Shown here: piece after piece, positions 27,484 through 35,751 of the stretch
Layout of the letters: each line of letters begins with the position of its first letter
Position numbering within the stretch: position 1 is the stretch's first letter
Assembly: GCA_027062365.1 (NCBI GenBank)
Contig: JAMOTK010000055.1
Span: 1-64,000 of the forward strand
Length of the DNA: 64,000 nt
Direction: 5' to 3'
From: Sulfurovum sp.
Lineage (GTDB): Bacteria > Campylobacterota > Campylobacteria > Campylobacterales > Sulfurovaceae
Notes under the pieces: model-generated
What the model saw: the letters and a program-made list of their open reading frames with translations, nothing else
The model's database searches: none
Told to the model about the DNA's origin: nothing
Position numbers and translations under genes: made by a program

Positions 27484-27532
27484 TTTTACCCATATTTACC
27501 CATATTTACCCATATTTACCCATATTTACCCA
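27484..27532 (+). repeat. 10-bp tandem repeat (about 5 copies) before the BspA-like gene
   Basis: TATTTACCCA is repeated head-to-tail about five times and ends 13 nt before the ATG at 27546. A possible extended -10 (TGTTACTAT, 27476-27484) lies at its left edge, so the repeat would form the 5' untranslated region. Copy-number change could alter expression. Confidence 0.85.
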
Positions 27533-27545
27533 TTAAGGAAACTCT

Positions 27546-29426
27546 ATGAAATTTATATATTTTTTATTACTATTTTTTGTACTCACACAAAGCAGTATGG
27601 CTTCTACAGAGAGTCAAAAACTCCATGCAGTACTAGGTGTCATCACAAGCTTTGTACTCACGGATAAATCTACAGTTGTAGCCCCTACATTTATCAACGA
27701 CTCTAATGTCTCAGTAGCAGAAAACAATATTTCGGCACTCACCGTAGAACTCAATACCACAGAATCGGTGACTTATGCGATAAGTGATGGCAATAGTAGT
27801 CTATTTGATATTAATAGCACAACAGGGGTCATCACTTTTGTAGATGCTCCTGATTATGAATCTGGGTTTATACTCTATACCTTTACTGTGACGGCTACAG
27901 ATAGTAAAGGCAATGCGTTTACGCAAGAGGTGACGATACATATTACGAATACTTCTCCAAGTTTGATAATAACAGACGATACAGAAGATTTTGTAGATGC
28001 TTCACTTGTAGATAAAGAGTGGGTAGCAGATAGTGTTACTTTTACATTTACTTTTTCTGAACCAGTAATAGGATTTACTATTGATGATATTATTGTAACT
28101 GGTGGTGTAATAGGAGCATTAAATGGGAGTGCTGATAGTTATACTTTAACAGTAATACCTCCTATTAATACATCTACTCCTATTACGATAGACATACCAA
28201 TAGATAGCGTAGAAGATGCTTCAGGACTTTCTAATACTGTACTAACACAATATACACAAGAAGTAAATACGGTCAAGGCATTTATTACTACTTGGGATAC
28301 TATAAAAGATGGTGAGACATCGTCTAATCAGATTAAGATAGGTACAAATTCAGACTATATCTATAACTATACGATAGATTGGGGTGATGGTGAAATTAAT
28401 AGTAGTATTACTGGTAATATAGTTCATACTTATGCAAATGAGGGGAAGTATACTATCGCTATTAAAAATCAGTTTCCTGCTATATATAGCCATGAATATG
28501 ACTCTAAGAAAATTTTAACAATAGAACAGTGGGGTACTCAGGAGTGGAAAAGTATGCTTTCTTCTTTTGGAGGTACTGAAAATTTAACAGGAAATTCTAT
28601 TGACAATCCTAACCTTGCAAATTTGACGATTATGGCTTATATGTTTTCTAGTTCAAGATCTTTTAATCAAGATATTGGTGACTGGAATGTGTCTAATGTA
28701 ACGAATATGAATGGTATGTTTGATGGAGCAATATCATTTAACCAAAATATAGGTAGTTGGGATGTGTCTAATGTAACGACCATGAATACGATGTTTTATA
28801 ATGCAGGAGTATTTAATCAAGATATTGGTGATTGGAATGTATCTAGTGTTGAGACAATGCAATTAATGTTTCAAAGAGCAACTTATTTTAATCAAGATAT
28901 CAGCAGTTGGGATGTGTCTAATGTTAAGAGAATGGATCTTATGTTTTGTTCTACACATTTATTTAACCAAGATATTAGTAATTGGGATGTATCTAATGTA
29001 ACAAGTATGAGTGGAATGTTTTATGCTGCAAATTCATTTAACAGTGATATAATCTCTTGGAATGTCTCTAATGTGACTGATATGTGGTATATGTTTAATT
29101 ATGCAAATTCATTTAATAAAGATATTAGTTCTTGGAATGTTTCTCGTGTGACGACTATGGGTTATATGTTTGAAAATTCAGTATTTAATCAAGATATTAG
29201 TAAGTGGGATATTTCTAATGTGAACGATATGTCTAATATTTTTACTAATAGTAACCTCTCCACACAAAATTATGATGCACTCCTAGATAGTTGGAGTCAA
29301 TTAGATTTAGAAGAGAATGTTACTTTGGGTGCGAGTAATATTCATTTTAGTAGTGATGCTAATGCAAGTCGTCAAAGTATTATTGATAATTTTGGATGGA
29401 TGATAAATGATGCAGGAGTGGAGTAG
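27546..29426 (+). CDS. Secreted BspA-like (DUF285) surface protein with cadherin and Ig-like domains
   Basis: 626 residues: signal peptide (1-19), a cadherin-like domain (about 45-140, FDINSTTGVITFVDAPDYE), an Ig-like domain (about 142-235), a PKD-like strand region (TIDWGDGEINSS), then eight to nine DUF285 repeats of about 25 residues (about 370-580; unit FNQDISSWDVSNVT plus M..MF). Such repeats occur on surface proteins of many bacteria that acquire them by transfer. The TAG stop is part of the REP-like element at 29423. A 10-bp tandem repeat precedes the start. Likely host- or surface-interacting; partner unknown. Confidence 0.88.
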   Translation: MKFIYFLLLFFVLTQSSMASTESQKLHAVLGVITSFVLTDKSTVVAPTFINDSNVSVAENNISALTVELNTTESVTYAISDGNSSLFDINSTTGVITFVDAPDYESGFILYTFTVTATDSKGNAFTQEVTIHITNTSPSLIITDDTEDFVDASLVDKEWVADSVTFTFTFSEPVIGFTIDDIIVTGGVIGALNGSADSYTLTVIPPINTSTPITIDIPIDSVEDASGLSNTVLTQYTQEVNTVKAFITTWDTIKDGETSSNQIKIGTNSDYIYNYTIDWGDGEINSSITGNIVHTYANEGKYTIAIKNQFPAIYSHEYDSKKILTIEQWGTQEWKSMLSSFGGTENLTGNSIDNPNLANLTIMAYMFSSSRSFNQDIGDWNVSNVTNMNGMFDGAISFNQNIGSWDVSNVTTMNTMFYNAGVFNQDIGDWNVSSVETMQLMFQRATYFNQDISSWDVSNVKRMDLMFCSTHLFNQDISNWDVSNVTSMSGMFYAANSFNSDIISWNVSNVTDMWYMFNYANSFNKDISSWNVSRVTTMGYMFENSVFNQDISKWDISNVNDMSNIFTNSNLSTQNYDALLDSWSQLDLEENVTLGASNIHFSSDANASRQSIIDNFGWMINDAGVE

Positions 29427-29448
29427 GTCGTGAGTCTCCGACTCCGAC
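29423..29448 (+). repeat. Degenerate REP-like palindrome overlapping a stop codon
   Basis: GTAGGTCGTGAGTCTCCGAC begins a GTAG-headed stem (GTCG-GAGTC / GACTC-CGAC with one bulge). The TAG within GTAG is the stop codon of the preceding gene, so the element lies flush with the coding end. Confidence 0.55.
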
Positions 29449-29451
29449 TTC

Positions 29452-29879
29452 CATTAACCCAATTCAGCTACACTACAAAAACCAAAAAAAGGAAAGTAAA
29501 TGAAACAAAATCACTTACACTTCATCTTACTCTTTGCTTTGCTTTTTAATATTGCTCATGCCTCTATTATTGCCATAGAAGATGACTGTCATGTGAAGTC
29601 CTCAATACATACTTATGTCTTAGAACAAAGCCAAAGTGTAGAGTGTGGTGACCTTTGTGATATGTATCATCTTTTTCACTTTATGGCGATTGTCCAAGGG
29701 CTTGAAGATAGTGAATATTTAACATTTACTGCTCTTATGCCAACACATCAAATAAGTATGTATAACTCTATCTTTAGAAAGACTTCTATCAAGCCACCTA
29801 TCGTTTAAATCGAGTTATCCCACCCTCGTTCTCTTTTGAACACTTTTCAACACAATATTATTACTAGGAAAACTTTATG
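29452..29879 (+). repeat. Duplicated segment B: leader, small Cys/His gene and downstream spacer
   Basis: About 428 bp corresponding to 24522-24960, with a small deletion in the leader and scattered substitutions. It ends at the start codon of the adaptor gene, whereas copy A ends at the start codon of the outer-membrane gene. Confidence 0.85.
29500..29808 (+). CDS. Small exported Cys/His protein preceding metal-efflux gene, copy B
   Basis: 102 residues, same length as copy A. Identity is near complete over residues 10-70 (FALLFN..HASIIAIEDDCH, SSIHTYVLEQSQSVECGDLC, DMYHLFHF) and low in the C-terminal third except the last PPIV. The strong conservation of the Cys/His core and drift of the tail suggest that the core is the functional part. 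It sits 68 nt before the adaptor gene with the same spacer as copy A. Confidence 0.72.
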   Translation: MKQNHLHFILLFALLFNIAHASIIAIEDDCHVKSSIHTYVLEQSQSVECGDLCDMYHLFHFMAIVQGLEDSEYLTFTALMPTHQISMYNSIFRKTSIKPPIV

Positions 29880-31004
29880 ATAAAAATTCTACTACTCCTC
29901 TTCCCACTCTTAGGCTTTGCCTCTGCTATTAAAGTAGAGCATTCAAGCCTCAAGCCTTTGGGGACGATGATACAAACCAATGCGAAGATTACCCAACTCT
30001 CTAACCAAAAGCAAGAAATAGTATCGCGTCTTAGGGGGCATTTGGAACGCTATTATGTCAAAGCAGGTGAAGATGTCAAATCTGGTCAAAAAGTCGCCCT
30101 CATTGAGTCTATAGAACTCTCCAAGATGACAGCAGAATATCTTTCTCTTGTCCAACAATCGAAGGTGGCACAAAGCCAAAAAAATGCCAACAAAACCCTG
30201 AACAAAAAGGGGCTAAGTTCACAAAATGATTTGAGAAATGCTATTATTGCCTTAGAAGAAATTCGCTCCAAGAAAAATGCTTTGGCTTCTCAATTGCAGT
30301 CTTTGGGACTTGCTCCCTCCAAGCTTAAAAGTGCTACGGATAAATTTGTCATCTATGCCCATGCTGAGGGTGTGGTGGGTAAAATACTTGCTCCCTTACA
30401 TTCGAATGTAAATGCCCAAACTTTGCTGATGACTTTGGTCAATCAAAGTGGCTATTATGCTGTGGCGTATTTGGCTGTAGAAGAAGCGATGAAAGTGAAT
30501 AGCGATACTAAAGGTTGGATACAAGTAGGGAAAAAGAGCTATCCTTGCCATTTTGTACAACTTTTGCCTACTATAGACCCTAAAACCCAAAGAGCCAAGG
30601 TGCTTTTTGAGATAGAAGAGAGTCCTAAGAATTTGCTTTTGGGGGCGTTTGTGGAGATAGACATTTCTATAGCACCGACCCAAAAAGTAATTATGGTCAA
30701 AAAAACAGCCTTGACGCTGTACAAAGGAGATTGGGTCATCTTCACAGAAAAAGAGCATGAAGACGAAGCCCAGCACGAAAAAGAAGAGGCTTCACATGAC
30801 GAGCATGATGAGCATGATGAGCATGACGAACACGAAGAGGAAGAAGAATCCCCTTATGAAGCTAATATCGTAGAAATCATTGCCTACGCAGGAGAATATA
30901 TTGCTATCAAAGGCTTGAAAGAAAATGTGGAATATGTGAGTGAAGGGGTTTATTTTGTGAAGTCAATGCTTCTGAAATCTTCCCTTGGCGAACATGGTCA
31001 TTAG
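29877..31004 (+). CDS. RND efflux periplasmic adaptor (CusB/CzcB-type) with His-rich insert
   Basis: 375 residues: signal peptide (1-17), a biotinyl-lipoyl-like hairpin start (RLRGHLERYYVKAGEDVKSGQKVALIES), a coiled-coil region (about 80-140), a second lipoyl half (VIYAHAEGVVGKILAPLHSN) and a beta-barrel region. At about 298-325 an insert of Asp/Glu/His triplets (DEHDEHDEH) encoded by a 9-bp tandem repeat could bind divalent or soft metal ions. It is followed after 9 nt by the pump gene. Links the pump to the outer-membrane duct. Confidence 0.86.
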   Translation: MIKILLLLFPLLGFASAIKVEHSSLKPLGTMIQTNAKITQLSNQKQEIVSRLRGHLERYYVKAGEDVKSGQKVALIESIELSKMTAEYLSLVQQSKVAQSQKNANKTLNKKGLSSQNDLRNAIIALEEIRSKKNALASQLQSLGLAPSKLKSATDKFVIYAHAEGVVGKILAPLHSNVNAQTLLMTLVNQSGYYAVAYLAVEEAMKVNSDTKGWIQVGKKSYPCHFVQLLPTIDPKTQRAKVLFEIEESPKNLLLGAFVEIDISIAPTQKVIMVKKTALTLYKGDWVIFTEKEHEDEAQHEKEEASHDEHDEHDEHDEHEEEEESPYEANIVEIIAYAGEYIAIKGLKENVEYVSEGVYFVKSMLLKSSLGEHGH

Positions 31005-31013
31005 GAGAATTTC

Positions 31014-34000
31014 ATGTACTTTTTTAAATTACTGATACAATATAAATTCCTTATTATCGCTCTTTTCTTGGCAATTTCTGGTTTTGGCTATAAAGCCTAT
31101 CAAGAGATACCTGTAGATGCCTTTCCTGATATTACACCTAAGCAAGTGGTCATTTATACCGAGTCTGTGGGAAATTCTGCTGAAGATATAGAAAAGCTTA
31201 TTACCTATCCTATTGAGTCTGCTATGTCTGGGCTTCCTGCTGTGAAGATGATACTCTCTAACTCTATGTTTGGGCTTTCTTATGTCTCTATCTTTTTTGA
31301 AGATGACTATGATACCTATTTTTTAAGACAACTCGTCACCGAAAGGCTAAATACCATAGATATTCCCAAAGGTTGGGGAACACCTGTGATGGGACCAAAT
31401 ACCACAGGCTTGGGACAAGTGCTTTGGTACGCACTCAAAGACGAGAACAAAGCCTATACTTTAACACAATTAAGACAAATGCACGAATATGCTGTCACGC
31501 CTTTTCTCAAATCTGTTGATGGGGTAGAAGAAGTCATTTCTTGGGGTGGTTTCGAGAAGCAATATGAAGTTCTCATCGACCCCAAACGCTTACAACGCGT
31601 AGATGTAACTTACAACGAAGTCCTAGAAGCCATAGAAAAATCTAACCAATCTGTAGGAGGGCAATACCTAGAGTTCAACAAAGAACAATACCTTATCCGT
31701 GGGGCAGGACTGTACCAAAGCCTAGATGATATTCGCAACACAGTCATACGCACCCAAGGGGCAAAAGTGGTCACTATCAAAGATGTTGCCACAGTCCAAG
31801 AAGGCAAAGCCCCTCGTTTTGGAGCAATTTCAGTTGATGGAGAAGAGAGAGTCTTTGGTATGGTACTTCAACGCTCTGGTACGAATGCAGCCAAGGTCGT
31901 GGAACTCATCAAAGCCAAAATGCCTTTAGTGAATGCTTCTTTGCCAAAGGGCGTGAGCCTAGATATTATCTATGACAGAACAGAGATTACGCACAAAGCT
32001 GTGAGTACGATGACTTCTGCTTTGATTACTGGCTCTATATTGGTGGCGATTATTCTCTTTCTCTTTCTCTTTGAATTGCGTTCGGCGTTTATTGTTATTC
32101 TCTCTTTGCCTGTGTCTTTGCTTATTGCTTTTTTACTCATGCAAGAGTATGGTATTTCTGCTAATCTGATGAGCCTTTCTGGACTTGCTATTGCTATTGG
32201 TATGATAGTTGATGGCACGATAGTAGTCGTAGAAAACTCCTTTAGGCTACTGCATGAAAGCCCTGAGCGTCCTCGTGCTGATATTATCGCCGAAGCCACG
32301 GCAGAAGTAGCGAAGCCTGTGTTATTTGCCTTGCTGATTATTGCTACTGTCTTTATTCCTTTGCTTAGCCTAGAGGGATTGGCAGGAAAGCTTTATACGC
32401 CTATGGCTCTTGATATTGTCTTTGTGATGTTGGGGTCTTTGGCTGTGGCACTCTTGCTTGTACCCGTGCTTTCGTATATGCTTCTCAAAAAGGGAAAACA
32501 CGCCTCTAGCCCTTTGATGACAGCGATAAATTTTCTTTATACGCCTTTACTTAATCTTTCTCTTAGATTTTCTAAGACGCTGATTATAATTACTTTTATG
32601 ATTTTCTTTTATCTTGCTTCTTTGCTTAGTGAACAAGGCATGGAATTTATGCCAAAGCTCAATGAAGAAACCATTATGTACAGAGTGATTGCTATTCCAG
32701 GTACGGCACTGACGCAAAATGTAGAAAATGCCCAAGCCATAGAAAACTTTATACTCAAAACCTACCCCAAAGAGGTGCTTTCTGTACTCTCTATGATAGG
32801 ACGAAGCGAAAAGGGAGAAACGGCACAAGCGAACTATATGGAAGTCCTCCTCACCCTAGACCCAAACTTTACAGAGATAGCAAGATTGGACGCAGAAATG
32901 ACAGCCAAACTCAAAGAAAAGTTTAACTTCTTACAGTTTATCTCTACGCAACCTATTGCCATGCGTATAGAAGAACTCTTAGAAGGGGTAAGTGCAGAAC
33001 TTGCTGTCAAAATCTACGGCGAAGACCAAAAGGTCATGTCGCAAATCGCCTCCGAAATTGCCACCACCCTACAAGAGGTCAAAGGGCTTTCTCATGCTGA
33101 GGTAGAAACCCAATTAGGACAAGCCCAAATCAACATCAAACCCAATTATCTAGCCCTCTCTCGCTATGGTCTAAGCGTTAAAGAAATTATGCAAGTCATT
33201 CGATATGGTGTAGGTGAAGAAGCCATTAGCCAAAAGATAGAAGGGGTTAAACGCTTTGGTATTGTAGCCAAGCTCAAAGATGCCAAAAAAGACATCAACG
33301 CACTCAAAAAGCTCATCTTGCGTGGGGCAAGTGGTACGATAGTCACACTTGAAGAAGTCTGTGATATTACAGTCGTCCAAGGCCCAGCCTTTATAAAACG
33401 CGCGAATTTGAGCCGTTATATGGTCTTGTCTATGGAAGTAGAAGAGAGAGATATTGCTACCTTTGTAGCCGAAGCCGATGCCAAAATCAAAGCCAAAGTA
33501 ACTATTCCAGATGGCTACTACATCACATGGGCAGGGGATTTCAAAAATATGCAAGAAGCCACACAAACTTTGGCGATGATTATCCCTATTACGCTACTTC
33601 TCATCATGCTTCTTCTCTACACGGCTTTCAACTCTTTCAAGAAAGCCTTTTTGATTTTGCTAGGTGTGCCTTTGGGACTGATGGGAGGGATTGTCGCTCT
33701 CTTAGTCGCCGATATTTACCTATCGGTGTCTGCTATCGTGGGCTTTATCGCCATTTTTGCCATTGCCATACTCAACGGCATTGTCTTGGTATCTTTCATA
33801 GACGAATTACGCAAAAAACACCCAGATTTAGCCACGATTGAGCTGGTGAAAAATGCCACACTCCTTAGGCTAAGACCTGTACTCATGACAGCCTTTACCA
33901 CACTCTTTGGTATTTTACCTCTACTTTATGCCACAGGTGTAGGCTCGGAGATACAATATCCACTATCAGTAGTCGTTACTGGGGGAATACTTTCTTCTAC

Positions 34001-34070
34001 CTTGCTTACGCTATTGGTTTTACCTGCTTTGTATTTGATGTTTTTTGGGGAGGAAAAAGGGGAGGGGTAG
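31014..34070 (+). CDS. Heavy-metal efflux RND pump (CzcA/CusA family)
   Basis: 1018 residues with 12 membrane helices and two large periplasmic loops. N-terminal IPVDAFPDITPKQVVIYTES and GLPAVKMILSNSMFGLSYV are the HME-RND signatures. The proton-relay helix 4 reads GLAIAIGMIVDGTIVVVEN (390-408): Asp400 and Glu407 are kept, but the first Asp of the DFG motif of CzcA-type pumps is replaced (AIG), as in the Cu/Ag pump CusA. The metal specificity is therefore undecided. Co-transcribed with the adaptor gene. Confidence 0.92.
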   Translation: MYFFKLLIQYKFLIIALFLAISGFGYKAYQEIPVDAFPDITPKQVVIYTESVGNSAEDIEKLITYPIESAMSGLPAVKMILSNSMFGLSYVSIFFEDDYDTYFLRQLVTERLNTIDIPKGWGTPVMGPNTTGLGQVLWYALKDENKAYTLTQLRQMHEYAVTPFLKSVDGVEEVISWGGFEKQYEVLIDPKRLQRVDVTYNEVLEAIEKSNQSVGGQYLEFNKEQYLIRGAGLYQSLDDIRNTVIRTQGAKVVTIKDVATVQEGKAPRFGAISVDGEERVFGMVLQRSGTNAAKVVELIKAKMPLVNASLPKGVSLDIIYDRTEITHKAVSTMTSALITGSILVAIILFLFLFELRSAFIVILSLPVSLLIAFLLMQEYGISANLMSLSGLAIAIGMIVDGTIVVVENSFRLLHESPERPRADIIAEATAEVAKPVLFALLIIATVFIPLLSLEGLAGKLYTPMALDIVFVMLGSLAVALLLVPVLSYMLLKKGKHASSPLMTAINFLYTPLLNLSLRFSKTLIIITFMIFFYLASLLSEQGMEFMPKLNEETIMYRVIAIPGTALTQNVENAQAIENFILKTYPKEVLSVLSMIGRSEKGETAQANYMEVLLTLDPNFTEIARLDAEMTAKLKEKFNFLQFISTQPIAMRIEELLEGVSAELAVKIYGEDQKVMSQIASEIATTLQEVKGLSHAEVETQLGQAQINIKPNYLALSRYGLSVKEIMQVIRYGVGEEAISQKIEGVKRFGIVAKLKDAKKDINALKKLILRGASGTIVTLEEVCDITVVQGPAFIKRANLSRYMVLSMEVEERDIATFVAEADAKIKAKVTIPDGYYITWAGDFKNMQEATQTLAMIIPITLLLIMLLLYTAFNSFKKAFLILLGVPLGLMGGIVALLVADIYLSVSAIVGFIAIFAIAILNGIVLVSFIDELRKKHPDLATIELVKNATLLRLRPVLMTAFTTLFGILPLLYATGVGSEIQYPLSVVVTGGILSSTLLTLLVLPALYLMFFGEEKGEG

Positions 34071-34089
34071 AAAATCTTATCTATTCTTT

Positions 34090-34168
34090 GTAGGTCGGAG
34101 TGTTCTCACTCCGACAAATATTTATGATGAGATTAAATTTATGTCGGAGTCGAAGACTACCGACCTAC
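34090..34168. repeat. REP-like palindrome pair
   Basis: GTAGGTCGGAGTG-ttct-CACTCCGAC (34090-34115) and an inverted partner (34143-34168) that reads GTAGGTCGGTAGTC on the minus strand, 27 nt apart, just after the pump gene. Same family as the elements at 27302 and 29423. The remaining 34169-34387 is A/T-rich and holds only the PARP promoter and a 41-codon hydrophobic frame without a start. Confidence 0.7.
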
Positions 34169-34340
34169 GCATATATTAATTTTCAACACCCTTTTAAATA
34201 CCATAGCTCCTATCTCCTAGATAAAAACTTTTTCATAAATAGGTATTTTTTGGAAAGAGGAATAAAAAAAGCCTTCTACTTCTAAGCCAATAGAGCTATC
34301 TACCCTATCTATATTTCTAGTCAGTGCTTTTATTTGTGCA

Positions 34341-34367
34341 TTGATTATCCTTAAAATTGGCTATAAT
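34341..34367 (+). promoter_or_regulatory. Probable promoter of the PARP gene
   Basis: TTGATT (34341-34346) and a perfect TATAAT (34362-34367), 15-nt spacing, end 20 nt before the ATG; AAAAAGGAAAA follows as ribosome binding site. Confidence 0.5.
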
Positions 34368-34387
34368 CAACAAAAAGGAAAACCTCA

Positions 34388-35668
34388 ATGAAAGAAATGC
34401 TTATTTTTGTGGATACGAAGAATAATAACAACAAGTTTTATAAATTAGAATTGCATGGGGATACGGTGCATATTGAATATGGTAGGGTCGGAGCGACGGC
34501 ACAGAAGCTTTCTTGTCATGGGGGCGAGAGGGTGTTTAATCAGAAGATGCGACAGAAGTTACGCAAGGGCTATGTGAAATCGGCGATTGACCTTGCTTTG
34601 GATACAAGCAGTACGCATATTAATGAAAATATCTTGGAAATTGCCATGGAACAAATTTCTACCGATGATATTTCTAAGACGCTTATCCAAAAATTGGTGA
34701 AACAAAATATTCATAATATTACCACTCAAACGAAGATTGAATATGACATAGCCACAGGGTATTTCAAAACCCCTTTAGGCGTGATTACCCAAGAGGGAGT
34801 GAATCAAGCCATAGAGTTACTGAACAAGATTGAAAGTATTGTTGCCAAAAGGACGGCGAAAAAAAGCAAAATGTTCCGAAAATATAACGAACGATACTTT
34901 AGGATTATTCCTACCAAGATTAGCAATTTACGCGAGTTTGAAAATCTCTTGCATAGCGAAGAAAAGCTTTCTACGCAGTTGGATATTTGTGTGAGTTTAT
35001 TAGATGCCATTACGATTGTAGAAGAAGAAAAAAAGAAAAAAGACCTCAAAGCAAAGCAAGAAAAAAGCCAAGAAAAAGTGCCTTTTGAAATCGTCTTTGA
35101 AGCTTCTATGTATCAGCTAGAAGACAAGAAAGAATACCAACGCATTGAAGCCTATTTTGAAAAAAGCAAAAATAGGAAACATGGCAGATATGTCAATGGC
35201 TACAAAATCCATAATATCTATAGCCTCTCTTTGGGGCAAGAAGCCAAGGAATATCGCCATGATTTGGACAATCAAATGGAGCTTTTTCATGGGACGAAGA
35301 TTTCTAATCTCCTCTCTATCCTCAAAAGTGGGCTTCTCATGCCCAAGCAATCCCCAGGGAGTGTGACGGGCTATATGTTTGGTCAAGGGCTGTATTTCTC
35401 TGACCAAAGTACGAAGAGTCTGAACTATTGTGATGGTATGTATTGGAACAATTCCCAAAAGCAAGAGAGTATTTATATGTTTATCGCCGATATTGCCATG
35501 GGAAACTACAAAGTCCCTGCCCATTCTGTGAGTGCAAATCCTACAAAGGGCTATGACAGCTACTGGGCAAAGCCCAAGCATTCAGGCGTACAAAATGATG
35601 AAATGATTGTCTTTGCAAACAATCAAATCAAGCTCAAATATATCTTAGAAATCCAAAGGAAACACTAA
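34388..35668 (+). CDS. Bacterial poly(ADP-ribose) polymerase with WGR domain
   Basis: 426 residues. Domain order as in eukaryotic PARP1-3: an N-terminal WGR-like domain (about 1-75, NKFYKLELHGDTVHIEYGRVG), a helical PARP regulatory domain (about 85-235) and a catalytic domain (about 255-426). The H-Y-E triad is visible: His301 in LFHGTK, Tyr336 in GLYFSDQSTKS and Glu405 in QNDEMIVFANNQIKLKY, which predicts chain-forming transferase activity from NAD+. No signal peptide. PARPs are sporadic in bacteria and probably transferred. It lies between a REP element and a fragmentary ORF, in accessory DNA. A role in DNA-damage response or defence is inference. Confidence 0.93.
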   Translation: MKEMLIFVDTKNNNNKFYKLELHGDTVHIEYGRVGATAQKLSCHGGERVFNQKMRQKLRKGYVKSAIDLALDTSSTHINENILEIAMEQISTDDISKTLIQKLVKQNIHNITTQTKIEYDIATGYFKTPLGVITQEGVNQAIELLNKIESIVAKRTAKKSKMFRKYNERYFRIIPTKISNLREFENLLHSEEKLSTQLDICVSLLDAITIVEEEKKKKDLKAKQEKSQEKVPFEIVFEASMYQLEDKKEYQRIEAYFEKSKNRKHGRYVNGYKIHNIYSLSLGQEAKEYRHDLDNQMELFHGTKISNLLSILKSGLLMPKQSPGSVTGYMFGQGLYFSDQSTKSLNYCDGMYWNNSQKQESIYMFIADIAMGNYKVPAHSVSANPTKGYDSYWAKPKHSGVQNDEMIVFANNQIKLKYILEIQRKH

Positions 35669-35670
35669 CT

Positions 35671-35721
35671 ATGCAGTTTAAACCCTATGAAGAAGCCATA
35701 CAAGAAAAAAAATTTAATTAA
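35671..35721 (+). pseudogene. Truncated partner ORF after the PARP gene (16 codons)
   Basis: Two bases after the PARP stop an ATG with AAAGGA at good spacing starts MQFKPYEEAIQEKKFN and stops. A gene-like start this close to PARP, followed at once by the 3' end of an oppositely oriented gene, suggests a second operon gene lost except for its first codons. It may equally be a chance short frame. Confidence 0.35.
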
Positions 35722-35751
35722 GTGCTTCTGTTTATAGGGAGAATTATGATA

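Noticed and set aside
27484..27532. Possible CRISPR-like array
   Set aside because: Ten-bp units are directly adjacent with no spacers, so this is a simple tandem repeat.
34266..34391. A 41-codon hydrophobic frame (KKPSTSKPIELS...) ending in an overlap with the PARP start
   Set aside because: No ATG, GTG or TTG start after the preceding stop. It could be a relic, but cannot be supported as a gene.
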